From the NCBI GenBank assembly GCA_020726505.1, contig JAHLEZ010000010.1:1178001-1242000 (forward strand): DNA of 64,000 bases. Reading direction: 5' to 3'. This DNA comes from Leptodontidium sp. MPI-SDFR-AT-0119. Taxonomy: Eukaryota; Ascomycota; Leotiomycetes; Helotiales; Leptodontidiaceae. Positions within the stretch are counted from its first letter, which is position 1. Every line of letters starts with the position of its first letter. Both the position numbers and the translations under genes were made by a program. Shown piece after piece: positions 1 through 11,245 of this stretch. The notes under the pieces were generated by a model. It worked only from the letters and a program-made list of their open reading frames with translations, ran no database searches and had not been told where the DNA came from.

Positions 1-545
1 TTGTTTTCTCACAGGCTCTGTTGTCTTGTGAGTGGCAAAGCTCATTGCTGCCTTGGACAGTACCCAGGTCCGGCAATCTCAGAGACCAAACATTTATCCT
101 TAGAAGGAAGATTCACATCATAATAGCCAGAGTACACATGCATAAGCCAAAGAACGCGTCGGTAGCTCAAGCATCACGATGGAAACAAAGCTGGACAGGA
201 AAATAATAGGTTGAAGCTTCGAACTCGAAATGTCATGAAGGATGTGACACCTCTTATCATAAGCGAAACGCGCTATCACCTTACATCTTCCCCGCATTTA
301 GATGAATGCTGGCTTATCGGGGGCCCGCGCAGTTGCGCCGCAACCCGCGACACCGCGCGCCCCCCTCGCTTGGGTCCCGTGACCTGCTTACCGGCCGCGG
401 GCGGCGCGCCGTGAAATCGCGTGCGCGCCTTATGATAAGCGGCGCGGGGACTGCGCGTGCTACTTATCACCTCTCCCCCTCGCGTCCCCGTGTGTCAACA
501 AACTGCCAAACCACCGCAACCCCGAGACAGAGACGGACGACAGCC
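1..545. other. Left edge and 5' flank of the Crypton gene
   Basis: I see no supportable gene in positions 1-240. From about 240 the sequence becomes GC-rich and carries repeated CTTATC/GATAAG hexamers at 253, 313, 434 and 463. Two of them lie inside 11-bp palindromes (CTTATCATAAG at 253-263 and CTTATGATAAG at 429-439). Positions 470-545 are pyrimidine-rich leader just before the recombinase start codon. Confidence 0.5.
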
Positions 546-3510
546 ATGGACGATTCGTACGCCGCCGCGACGACGCGCGCGCAGGAGGCCCGCCGCGCTG
601 GCCTGAAGGCGAAGAAGGACGAGCAGCCGGACAATACGGCACGCAGCTACCGGTCGAAGCAGCAGGAGTGGAAGGCACGTCCCCCTCCCTCCCCCTCGTG
701 TGTATATATGTAGCTAGCTAGCTAACAGAGCCGCTCTTTAGAACTGGTGCAGCAAGCCGCGGCTCGCGCAGGACGGCTCGTTCTATACTTGGCCAGACGG
801 CGAGCTCGTGACCCCAGACAAACTAGCCGCCTGGCTAAAGGAGGACGTCCTCCTCCGGCGCGTCAAGCCAGCCGGCAAGCCGTCGACGAAGAAGCAGCAG
901 CAGAAGAGGAAGGGGGCGGGTGACTATGACCAAGAGGCGGCAGCGCTGCTCGAGGCCAAGAGCCTCGCCCAGACCCTCGAGGTCCCGCTCGCGGAGATCG
1001 CAGAGCTGTTGGCGGAGGACCGCGAGGGCTACGTGCTCCCGGAGGCCTTCGCTCGAGAGCCGGGTACGACTGGCGACAGCAGTAGTAGAGGCGGCAGCAG
1101 TAGTAGCGGCGAGGGCTCGTTACTTACGAAAGGGACAGTTGACGCTTATATTGCTGCTGTAATCGAGCTCTGGCGATTACAGGTCGCTCACGGTAGCCAC
1201 AATACCGAGAACCCTCGCGGTGCGGCTGTCCGGGGCTTCCTCGAGCAGCGGGCGCGCCAGCGTGGCAAGCTTGATCGGGAGACCTTTAAGGACCGAGGCA
1301 ATGACGGGATCCAGGCTGGCTACTCGCCCGAAGAGTGGCTGCGGATTCAAGACGTCTTGCTCTCTGGAGCCGCGCTTATGCCGCAGAACTTGCGAACGAG
1401 GCTCGACTTGCTCCTCGGGCACTACTACCTCTTGCGTGGCGAAAACCGGCGGAAGATGGAGCTAGCAGACCTCTCTCTGCTCGATTACCCGCTAACAGAG
1501 GGCCCGACGCCGTGTAGCTGCCTCGTCACTCTCTTGCGAGACGGCAAGCTAAATAAGACAGCGAAGAAGGAGTTCATGGGCTCCCTTCGACATAAGGACC
1601 CGTTATTCTGTACACAGGGCGCCCTCGCACAGCTCCTTTTCTGGCGCTGGCATATCGCTGGCGAGGCGCCGCCGTCTTTCCGCCAGCGGAGCGACTGGTA
1701 CCGAATCAAAGTGCTCGTTGGCCAGGACCGTGAGCAAGAGCTCTCGTACCCGACGCAGCTTCAAGAGACGTGGCGTGTCTTTGGCGCAGCCGGGGTCGTC
1801 TCGACGAAGAAGACGCACCTGCCGCGGCGTGTAGGCGCGCAGAGCGCAGAAACGCACGGCAGCTCGCTCGCGCAGATCTCGCAAGCTGGCCGCTGGAACC
1901 AGAGCGTCCTTTGCCAGGCTTACCTTACACACTTACCGCGGCAGTTTATGCGTATCGTCGCCGGCTTTTCAACGTCTACTGGCGACTACTTCCTCGCGCG
2001 TGCTGCCCACGAGCCGCCGTACGCCCTCCAGAAGCAGCTCTGGCCCTGGCTCGAGGAGTGGGAGGCCCGCTTTGAGGCGCGCGCGCGCCGGTGTACCTGG
2101 GCGCAGGGCGGCCTCGACGAAGATGACCTCGCTGGCGACGGGTTCCTCAAGCTCCTACGGCGCCTCCGCGTCGTCCTCTTACAAGACCTCGCTGTCTTAC
2201 AGCCTCGCTACCCCGCGCTGCCGTTTTTCGCTTACGCCCCTTTCTACGGGCCAGATTGGGACGAGTTCGCCTTACTCGTCCAGGCCGACGCTACAGGGCC
2301 GAGCGAGCCACGGAGCCTACTCCTCGAGCGCGCGCTGCCCGAGCTGAGTAGTGTCCTCGAGAGCGCGCGCGAGGCGATCCTCCAGAGCACGCAGCGGCTC
2401 GTCGGCCGGCTCGAGGGCCGGCTCGAGGACCGACTGCAGGCTCTGCAAAGCAGCCTCGATGCCCTCGTACAAGGCCAAGTCCCAATTACTACGACGATAA
2501 CCTCAGTCACGAGCTACTTAGGTACAGGGCCGGGGATACTAACAGCGGACACGGTAACAGCGCCCGTCTCGACGCCTACGCCTACGCCTCTCCCTCTCGC
2601 GCCTCTCATCGAGCCAGGCTTGCCAGCCGTCACAGCCCTGGCTCGAGTCTTTACAGTCAAGGACGCCTGGCGAGAGTGGCGAGACGGGCTACCGGGCCAG
2701 GTGGCGATCAGGGAGCTCGAAGAGCGCTGGGGGAGCCGCTGGCGGCCAGGGAATACAATCAAGGTCCAGTTCTGTCGGCGCAAGGTTATCTGGGACGCGG
2801 TCCGCGCCCGTATAGCGCGGGGGAGGACCGAGGAAGAGGCCGTCGACGAGCTCGAGCAGCTGCGCGCCGGCCGGAGCCTGAACCAGCTCGTGGACGAGTT
2901 ACGCCAGCGCCGCCAGCGCCGCCAGGAGGGCCAGGAGGGCCCGAGCCTGCGAGGGAAGGGGAGGGGGCAGGGTAAACAGAGTAGGCGAGGCCGCGGGGGG
3001 CTCTGGGGGCGGCGGGGCGGCGCTTCGCGCGGTAAGCAGTTAACGAAAGGGCTATAGTAGCTAGCTAGGACTTCCTTCTACTTAAAATCTACCTCTTTTA
3101 TAGACCCTTATATTGCGTGTCGCGAGTGCCCTCGGTCTTGTACCTCTCTTGATATCACGTGACTTTTGCCTCTTAATATCTCGGCAACTACCTGTCCAAA
3201 TCGCTCGCCTACAGGCCCATTTTGACGGCCGCGCGCGCGCGGTTCTAACGGTGCCGTTATTATAAAATTTAAGCCGGCGGTGCTCGAGATGCGGCCCCTC
3301 GAAGGCGCGGCGCACTTATCAACAGGACTTAGGTAATCGCATACGATTTCGCGTAACCGCCCCGCCAAACGCACCAACGATAAGTTCTGCTTATCTACAT
3401 AATGTCAAGATCGTCACGAACTTGGTATCTGGTATTTGGGGTACTGAGAACTTTAGTTAGATTATGAGAAGGTAACTAGGATATGGGTTCACTGGCTGAC
3501 CCTTATCGAA
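240..3510 (+). mobile_element. Crypton-like tyrosine-recombinase DNA transposon (ends not defined)
   Basis: The core is the recombinase gene at 546-3057. The stretch of about 300-3350 is clearly richer in G and C than the sequence on either side. CTTATC/GATAAG motifs cluster on both flanks (253-468 and 3315-3507) and are absent from most neighbouring DNA at that density. Cryptons as a family lack terminal inverted repeats and move by a tyrosine recombinase, so ends cannot be read from one copy. The limits given here are only the outermost clustered motifs and are an inference. I found no reverse transcriptase or other transposon gene in the element. Confidence 0.4.
546..3057 (+). CDS. Crypton tyrosine recombinase with C-terminal GCR1-like DNA-binding domain
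   Basis: Exons 546-674 and 742-3057 give 814 aa. The 67-nt intron has a GC donor (AAG|GCACGT), a CTAAC branch point and a TTTAG acceptor; splicing joins QQEWK to NWCSK in frame, the tryptophan-rich start usual for Crypton/Ndc10-like proteins. The large exon has no ATG that would give this N-terminus, so the start at 546 is preferred, although the frame is open back to an ATG at 306. Catalytic residues fit a tyrosine recombinase: Arg275 in LLRGENRR, His402-x-x-Arg405 in KKTHLPRR, Trp428 in GRWNQ, and nucleophile Tyr437 in AYLTHLPR. Residues about 679-765 (from FTVKDAWREW) match the GCR1_C-type DNA-binding domain found at the end of fungal Crypton proteins. The tail is Arg/Gly/Gln-rich and basic. 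No stops or frameshifts are seen, so the enzyme may be active. Codon use is very GC-rich compared with neighbours. Confidence 0.85.
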
Positions 3511-6111
3511 ACATATCATCGGTGGATCACGTGACTATGTATTGATTTGAGACCTCGATTTGCAGCTCATGTACCAAGGTATGAATGGCGCAAAGTCAGA
3601 CAGCCTGAAAACAGCAGTACATCCTTGAATGATGGACCTTCACAGACTTCTTTTGTAAAACTTGAGGAACGAACTACCAGCTGCAAATAGGTACCTATCT
3701 AGTAGCATCACGTGGCCCAAACCGCAGCTCAGTTTTGAGTCTCTGAAGGCTTGGAAAGAAGGTAGGATGGCAAAAGAGGAATATCTTAGTACTGGTAACA
3801 AATGTATACTTGGTTCTTCTTTACTGTGGTAGAATATTAACGTATGAATCTATCGCAGGGCATATAAACTCGGCTTTGTCACTCATCGACTCAGCTCGTT
3901 CACCCTACCACCTTGTAGCTTCCTGACAAGCCCACGTACTCCTTTTATTTAGTGGACTGAAAATGGGACTATCCACGCCCAGAGAAAGGAAGTTTACTGG
4001 TTCGTCAGGTAACCTTGTAGTGGACAGGACCCATTTTCAGTCCGCTGAATAAAAGGAGTAAGAGACAGTCTATCATCCGAAGGGAAGGCACCTCGTAAGG
4101 TTTTCATGAGACTTGCAAGTTGCACATGTCTCTTCTCCCGAAACGCATTATCGGCTTGTAAATTCGGTTACAGTGCATCCTTGCCCCTTGCCTTCCTGCC
4201 TTGCCTTGCTTTTCTTGTCCCGATGGGTTTCCCCCCGAGATAACCATCGGATATGAATATCTCAAACAGTCCATAAAAGCGGGATGGCAAGCATCAAGCA
4301 TCATGAAGCGTACTAAAATGGAAACAAGACAACGGCAACTGGGGTGACGATAAACATGTGCGCGTCTGATAAGCCTTGGAGTGTTCCTCGGCAGCCACAG
4401 GCAGGACGGAGGAAGATCTGAGAAGATGGAAAAGTCCACAGTTTTATTAGTACTTCGTATCCGTTCTGGATTGTGCCGTTCGTTTTCTCGGAAGTGTTTA
4501 TCCTTTGTTTGTCTACTGCAAAAAAACTCAAGCTGAGAAATGGATGAAGGAGACACACGTGCTGGAAGTCTTGGCGGTCGCTTCTTCTCTTCAAGGTACC
4601 TAGAGTTATCCGGCAATCAAGAGATGCAGCCGGAGATTTTCCTGGAAGAGACGGCATCTTCTATGGCGCGCCACCAGACGCCGCCGCCCTGTCATCCGAC
4701 TCTATCGGGCATGCTGATGAGCTGGGAATCGGCATCACCGATGCGATATGGCAGCTTTTCGTGCAGGAAGAATTGATAACATGACCCACCCGCTTCTACC
4801 TACGGTGGGTAGGTACTGCTATCATTGACCAGTCGTGCATGCCGAGTGCATATCTACTGTAAGTGACTGACAGTAGAGGGGCGATGTTCATTGGGAGGAT
4901 GGAAAATCAAGCCTTTTAGGGCCGATTTAAGCACATGGATGCATCCGTTAGGACAGGTTGAGCGAATCGAGGACGAATACCTAGGTAGTAAGTAGCTGAC
5001 ATGGTTGTGTGGGGATTGATTTCTAGGATGGGATAAAGTAGTTATCTTCTTGGACTTTGCTTGATGATTGTGGCGGAACAAAAAAGTAGAATATGATGGT
5101 CTTATCAGAGAAGACTAGAACAACTAAGGTTGGGTAGCTGGGAGTTGTTGACGACCCTCTCAAGGATAGATAGATACTTTCGCTGGCAAAGGTCTGGTCA
5201 AGATTCAAGTCAGCAAGCAGGATTTCGAGTCCTCAAACCACCAAACAACACTTCAAGACAAGACAAGACATCCATGCATCTGTAATCTATTCTTTGGCTA
5301 TGATTGGCTTCAACTCTCCGAATGATCACTCGCCAAGAGACTCCACAACGGGTGGCTTGCCTCTGAGGCTTGAATTCCTCAAGTAAAAAAGCTTGATGGA
5401 TTGGTGGTGGCTCTGGGGAAGTCATTGTCATCTATCTTTGCTTTACCTAGGTTCTTAAGTAGGTATGTTTTAGAACGCCTTCAATCATCATTTTGCCTTT
5501 GAGGTCGCACCTTCCTCTTTAGGCGTCTGGTGCTTGCAGACCTCGGGAGACAGAAAGACACGAACTGGGGTGGCTAGTAAAGTAAATTACCTACCGAGCC
5601 AGGCCAGGTAAGTACACAAAAGCTCGTCCACCTTCAGCTTGTACGGTGCGTGCCGTGCCCGTTCTTCGTGAGATGGAGGGGTGGCTACTATCAACCACCC
5701 TGCAGCTCCAATTGGGTAGTTACCTGGACCAGCTCAGATCAAGCTAAGATGGAAGCTTGTCCCATGTTGGCTGGCGCTGGCCTTGCCTCGCGCCGCCTCG
5801 TGTGAACGAACCCTGCCTTCCATCTCGAGATAGTCACCCAAGGAACCACTTGCAGCGTCAATCTTCTCCCTCTTTGTGAAGTCGACCCGGGCTGCTACCA
5901 GCGATAGCCGGAGAGAGAGCTCGAAGACTAGGTGGGTGCATGCATGCTTCCCTTCCCACTCGTAAGGCACGGCACCCAGACCCTTGCCTTGGTGCTACAA
6001 ACCATAAGTATTCTACATTTCCCCCTCCCAGATTTACTCACTCTCTCGTCCTCCTCACCTCTTCGCATCCTTTCCCCTCCATACCCCTCCTTCCCACCAG
6101 CGGCAGCAGCA
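3070..6111. other. Gene-poor region with MITE, then long 5' region of the transporter
   Basis: The first 450 bases look like the 3' flank of the Crypton, with CTTATC/GATAAG motifs at 3315, 3379, 3390 and 3502. A small MITE lies at 3939-4058. Open frames here (largest 170 codons, minus strand, 4104-4616) show no domain, codon bias or intron logic and are not called. A TACCTAGGTAG palindrome lies at 4978, with a related TACCTAGGTT near 5445. Positions 6010-6110 are a CT-rich leader typical of fungal 5' UTRs. Confidence 0.5.
3939..4058. mobile_element. 120-bp MITE with 29-bp terminal inverted repeats and TA target duplication
   Basis: The arms at 3939-3967 and 4030-4058 are inverted repeats of 29 bp with two mismatches, both T on the left against C on the right. 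They begin CTCCTTTTAT and continue to a shared GGACTGAAAATGGG. The element is flanked by TA on both sides (3937-3938 and 4059-4060), the usual target of Tc1/mariner-class transposases, and the CTCC start resembles Stowaway-like elements. The 62-bp centre has no coding capacity. It would need a transposase supplied from elsewhere; none of that class is visible in this window. Confidence 0.8.
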
Positions 6112-7811
6112 ATGTTCGGATCCAAGAAGGAACAGGACCCCGCCGTCCAACCACGTGCCGGCTCTGGCTCAGACGCGCCATATGTCCAAGATGCCAGCAA
6201 CGCCTTGGAAAACACTGGCAAGAATCGCTGGGAGAAACTCTGGCCTGTCATGGCTTGTGGTGCTGGTCTTTTCTCAGACGGATATGTCAACAACGTAGGC
6301 AAATCTTCGCACTCAAGAGGACGTACTAACATACTTCAGGTCATTGGTTCCGTTTCTACCATGCTAGGCAAGATCTATGGGGACAGGTACACTGGATCCA
6401 GTGCCCAGAAGAACATTTCTGCTATTACCTTTGCCGGCACTGTGCTTGGCCAGCTCGTCTTCGGCTACACTAGCGACAAGTGGTCGAGGAAGAACTCTCT
6501 TCTGCTCTCAACCGTTATCCTCATCGTGTTCACTGCGCTCGCAGCTGGATCATATGGCGCTGGAGGCAGTGTACAGGGCATGTTTGCTGCTCTTACGGCA
6601 TATCGTTTCCTCGTCGGAATCGGTATTGGAGGAGAATATCCCGCTGGTAGTGTTGCTTGCTCAGAAGCGACAGGCGAGCTTAAGACTGGAACGCGAAACC
6701 GATGGTTCATCCTCTTCACCAATGTTATGATCGATTGGGGTTTCGTTATTGGCGCCTTCATTCCATATCTCTTGGTCGTCATCTGCACGGATCACCACCT
6801 CCGTGCTGCGTGGAGAATCTCCTTGGGATTGGGTGTTTTGCCTCCGATGATCTTGTTGTGGTTGAGAATCAAGCTCCAGGAACCTGAGGAATTTAAGAAG
6901 TAGGTCATAGTCAATTCGCAGCTTGGGACACGCTAACAGTTCCTAGGGAGAGTATGAAATACGTCAAGATCCCTTACCTACTAGTCATCAGGTATTATGG
7001 TTTGAGACTGTGTATTGTTTCTCTAGTTTGGTTCCTGTACGATGTAAGTTTGCCGCATTGAAAAAACTCCGGACCCTGCTGACCTCCTCAGTTCTCGACT
7101 TATTCCTTCGGTATCTTCTCCTCAACCATTCTTGCGAATATCTACGGAGACTCAGCTCCTCTTACCACGGTCTTCGGATGGAACACTGTCATCAACTTGT
7201 TCTACATTCCTGGTGCTATGTTGGGATCCATATACTCAGACAAGGTCGGTCCAAGGTACGCTCTCGCTTCTGGTGTTTTGGCGCAGGCTGTGGTCGGCTT
7301 CATCATGGCTGGCCTATATCCCCAACTCGCCAAGCCCGAGAACGTAGCTGGGTTTGCTGTTGTCTACGGAATCTTCTTGTCCCTTGGAGAAGTAGGCCCA
7401 GGTGACAATATTGGACTCGTTGCTTCGAAGACATGTGCCACAGGAGTCAGAGGACAATACTATGCCATTGCGGCTGCGGTGGGGAAAATTGGTGCCTTTG
7501 TTGGGACGTACATCTTCCCATATATTGAGAAGGCAGGGGGAAAAGGGACAAACGCCTCTGCTCAGTACCCCTTCTACGTCTCGAGTTGCTTCTGTGTCCT
7601 TTCTGCCTTCTTAGTATTCTTCTTCCTTCCAAACATTGGCCAAGATACTATAACACATGAGGATATCAAGTTCAGAGAATATCTCTCGAGCAAGGGATGG
7701 GATGTTAACCAATTGGGTCTGTTGAAGGGCGAATCTGTTGAAAGTCGAGCTGCGGTTGAAGGTGCTGTTATTGCTGAGCAAGAGAAGTCCGAGAAGGAAC
7801 GCGAGGCTTGA
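6112..7811 (+). CDS. GIT1: MFS glycerophosphodiester (glycerophosphoinositol/-choline) transporter, GIT1-like
   Basis: Exons 6112-6294, 6340-6899, 6947-7043 and 7092-7811 give 519 aa; introns are 45, 47 and 48 nt with GT-AG ends and in-frame joins. The product is a plasma-membrane MFS carrier of the phosphate/glycerophosphodiester branch. Visible features are the N-terminal segment with CGAGLFSDGYVNN, the loop-2/3 signature GYTSDKWSRKNSLL, the helix RFLVGIGIGGEYPAGSV and the second-half repeat GSIYSDKVGPRYAL. These match yeast Git1 and Candida Git2-4, which import glycerophosphoinositol or glycerophosphocholine as phosphate and choline sources. The first intron is a multiple of three and stop-free, so reading through it would only insert 15 residues; conservation of the helix argues for removal. 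A related inorganic phosphate specificity cannot be excluded from sequence. Confidence 0.85.
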
Positions 7812-8265
7812 GCAAGAGGTAGAGGACATTGTGGTAATTTATTAGCTTCGAGTAGCTTCATATTCGATCAAGTGGTAATCGACCTTCGATGAATCTTGGA
7901 GATAAAATGCTAGCTCTTACTTGCATTGTGATATTTGAATATTGCGGGGTTGGTGGAATAAGAGTCGTGCTCCCTAGGCTTTCATTTCGGCTTGTGGGGA
8001 TGAGAACAGGCATCTTCCAGTGGAGCACAAGTAGCTTGATAGACTTAATAAATTTGGATCTGGGGTTTGCTGCGATCCACTGTGATATCATTTGGTCATT
8101 AAAGGAGCAAAATGAAATATAAGTAATTCGGATTCCGCATCGCGAATGCGAATCTCTATGCCCAGATGTCTACGCCCGCATCCAGTGGAAGCGACCCTTC
8201 CGGGTCAGGCAGGACGGGAGCTTCAGCCCAAGCATCAGTCCTCACCAAGAAACCTCCAAACCACA
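7812..8265. other. Intergenic spacer
   Basis: This is the 3' flank of the transporter and the promoter of the oxidoreductase. I see no gene, repeat or RNA in it. Short open frames on both strands lack coding character. Confidence 0.5.
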
Positions 8266-10164
8266 ATGCTATCCTTTATGCGCCGCAACTGGGCGCTGGC
8301 CTACCCAGAGAAACCTGCCAAAAACCAAGACGCGCTGCGGATTGGTCTTCTCGGCGCATCGACCATAGCGTGAGCCTTCTGCAGATGGGAATGGGATGGG
8401 ATGGAGCAGGATAGAACTACAAGCTGATACGGAAAACAGACCTATTGCTGTAATCGGGCCTGCGAAGTCTCATCCAGATGTCATTGTCGCAGCTGTAGCT
8501 GCTCGGGACCAGAAGAGGGCGAATGCGTATGCGAAGTTGCATGGGATTCCGATTGTGCATACTTCTTACCAAGGTGAGTTGGTTCTGGGAGACCTCAACT
8601 CCCATTCCCAAAGAGAAAGCAAGCAATTGCTAACCACTCAAACCGTACTGCAGAACTAATCGACGACCCCTCAATCGACGCAATCTACATCCCCCTCCCA
8701 AACGGCCTCCACTACGAATGGGCGCTCAAAGCCCTCAAAGCACACAAACACGTCCTCCTCGAGAAACCATCTACATCCAACGCTTCCGAAGCAGCCTCCC
8801 TCTTCCGCTCTCCTCTCCTCACACAACCCAACGCCCCCGTCCTCCTCGAAGCTTTCCACGCGCGTTTCCACCCCGCGTGCGCGGCGTTCCTGAAGCATGT
8901 CGATGCCCCGAATGTCGTTTCTGCATACTCGACCTTGACGTGTCCGCGATATGTGTTTCCCGAAACGGATATCAGGTTTGATTATGATATTGGGGGAGGC
9001 GTGACGATGGATATGGGTGCTTATACTACGGTGGGTTATCCTCCGAGTTATGTTTCTTCCTCCTTTCGAGGTTGAGTCGCGAGGATTGTGACGTTTTTCT
9101 GCTTCCCCTTTCTCCGGACGTACATATCCTGGGACGATCTTGATACTTGATACCTTTAAAATATATGCATGCATACATGAAAGAAGGAGTAACATCAGGC
9201 TAATTTGAACTTGTTGTGCAGCTGTTTCTACGCCTCATTTTTGGAACTGAGCCCGAGGAGTGTTTGGAGGCGGTGCCGAGGTTGATGCCCAAGGGGTTTG
9301 ATCAGAGGTGCGATCAGGCTAGTATGTATATCTTCTGCATCCTCATCTCCTCTCTTTGATTCGTCGCCTAAATGCTTCGAAATTCTTCCACTGGGAAGAC
9401 TTGTCCTGAATGGGGAGGGCTCGCGAGAGAGTGTGTGTCGCGCCCCCTCCATCAGTTCGTTGCATGAATGTTTCGGAGATCTTCGAAATCTTCCGTTCGG
9501 TCGACCTCGTTGAATTGTCCTCAATTGGGGAAGCTCGCGAGAGCTGTTGTCATACTGGATCTAAGATCTGTAAAATTTGATGGAGATGTTGGAGGTGATA
9601 TGATGATGCTAACTCTCCTACGAAGTGTATGCAAAATGGCGCTTCCCAAATGGAGGACTTGGCACGATGGATGTAGATTTAAGTTTACATGCCTGGGGAC
9701 CGACACCCGGGTTTCGATGGCCGAGTTGTGAAGTGGCTCATGGTGAGACACTTGTTGAGGATGAGAGTCTCGGAGAAGGAACCGGGAAAGAGCACGTCGT
9801 GGTCAAGAAGGTTATTATTTGGAATATGGTCATGCCGGTCGTCTGGCACCGGATCGATATTATGGAGCAGCACACTATCCGAAGATCTGACGACAAGAAG
9901 ACTCTCAAGACTTGGACTAGGACTGAGTATCAAAAGGCTTATACCTGGCAGGACGAAGCCCGGAAAGGTCAAGGAAACGAATCTTGGTCCACCTACAGAC
10001 ACCAGCTGGAGCAGTTCGTCCACAGGATCAAGGGCAGAGGATTTTCTTCTGGCGTTTGGATGGACGGCGAGGATTCAGTGAAACAAATGGAGATGATCGA
10101 TTCTGCCTACAAGAAAGCCGGACTCCCGCTCAGACCTACGAGTTCTTATCAAGAGACAGCATAG
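8266..10164 (+). CDS. Gfo/Idh/MocA-family NAD(P)-dependent oxidoreductase
   Basis: Exons 8266-8369, 8440-8573, 8654-9030, 9222-9321 and 9626-10164 give 417 aa. The N-terminal Rossmann fold shows IGLLGAS at about residues 26-32, and the EKP motif of the family lies at residues 116-118 (VLLEKPSTSN), carrying the usual catalytic or structural lysine. The GGGVTMDMGAYT and later LHAWGPTPG stretches belong to the C-terminal beta-sheet domain. Fungal relatives are annotated as D-xylose 1-dehydrogenase (NADP+) or dimeric dihydrodiol dehydrogenase; substrate is not readable here. Introns 3 and 4 are long for this genome (191 and 304 nt), and intron 4 holds an imperfect internal duplication. The join at 9321/9626 makes an ATG (Met) codon in a conserved QAxYAKW context. 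Start chosen because it directly precedes the Rossmann strand. Confidence 0.8.
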
Positions 10165-11245
10165 ATTTTGATACCACATGCTTCCTTCTGGACTGGACCC
10201 CGAAAGTTGTGTCCCACCGATCCATCCCATCACATCGCATCCCACATGGCGGACCAATTAATCCAATCGTGGGAGTCCCGGCATGAACTGGATCAGAGGT
10301 AAGGTTTCCGTGAGGGAACGGGATATAACCCGGTTTGAGCCTGCTAACACACACTGGCGATGGACTCGATGGAGTGTTGGTCGTTCCAAATTCATGGCCA
10401 AGCTCAAAACACGCCAATCATAGATCGGATGGCAGGTTTGACAGGCTGCGCCACTCCGTGGGGTGCAAGCAAGCTCGGAGAACGAAACTTGAAGCAATCC
10501 ATCCCAAGGACTGACAGACTGACTTTACAGAGTCGCATGGGGGACAGGCAGGATTAAGCTTCTCTTGTGTGTTTTGACTGCGCTTCCACTCTTTCCTTTC
10601 TTCGATTGACGGGGGGTCATTTAAGCTTAGTCCAATGAGATCTTCGAGTTCTGGGACCGGTTTAATACCGCATTTCCACATCGGATTGTTCTTGCAACGG
10701 TTGAAGCTTCAGCAGGGTATCGAGGGCCCCGTTAGTCATTGTCCGTGCACTCGCTGTTACAGCCTCATTGCGGGAAGCTTGCGATATCCGACGAATAACC
10801 TCATGCTAGAGGTTTTAAGGTGCGCCGGGGACTCGGTTAAGCGAGGTGTGAGAGGGGGCAGGGGGGGGGGGGGGGGGGGGGGGGTTGAGAAGCATGGGCT
10901 TGTTTCTACAGGGGTGTTTATTTTGTCCTCCGTCTCTCTGTTCTGCTCTGCTCTGCTGCAAACTTGCCCCTCCCTCCCTCCATTTTGGATTTGACTCTCG
11001 ATTGTGGGAAGTGGAGCGAGATCCAGCTCAGCTCAAATTCTTATCCAGATTGCTGATATGTAAAGGAGCGAGAGCCCTGCTTTGTGGCGAGGCGTAGCTC
11101 CCGTCCCTGCCTGCCTGCATTGTCCTCGCTTGCATCCATCGATCGAGACATGCCAGCCAGCTAGCTAGCTGCATATTCTTCTTTTCACGTCACTTTCTCC
11201 ATACTTACTACTTTTTCTTCTTTCTTGTCTCAATTGTCGTCCACG
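10165..11245. other. Intergenic region with homopolymer and CT-rich leader
   Basis: No gene is supported. The region contains a run of 24 G at 10861-10884, a CTGCT/CCTCC-rich stretch at 10935-10985, and an AGCTAGCTAGCT repeat near 11159 just before the Kre9-like gene. Open frames at 10635-10994 cross the homopolymer and are not coding. Confidence 0.5.
10861..10884. repeat. (G)24 homopolymer
   Basis: Twenty-four consecutive G residues, preceded by a purine-rich GAGAGGGGGCA stretch. It lies in the intergenic space upstream of the Kre9-like gene. The exact length is a likely site of assembly error or of true slippage polymorphism. Confidence 0.9.

Noticed and set aside
808..3057. GTG-initiated start of the recombinase
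   Set aside because: Fungal nuclear genes start with ATG, and an upstream exon with a conserved N-terminus joins in frame by a GC-AG intron.
4104..4616. 170-codon minus-strand open frame
   Set aside because: No domain, no intron logic, composition like non-coding DNA, and it overlaps a shorter frame of equal quality.
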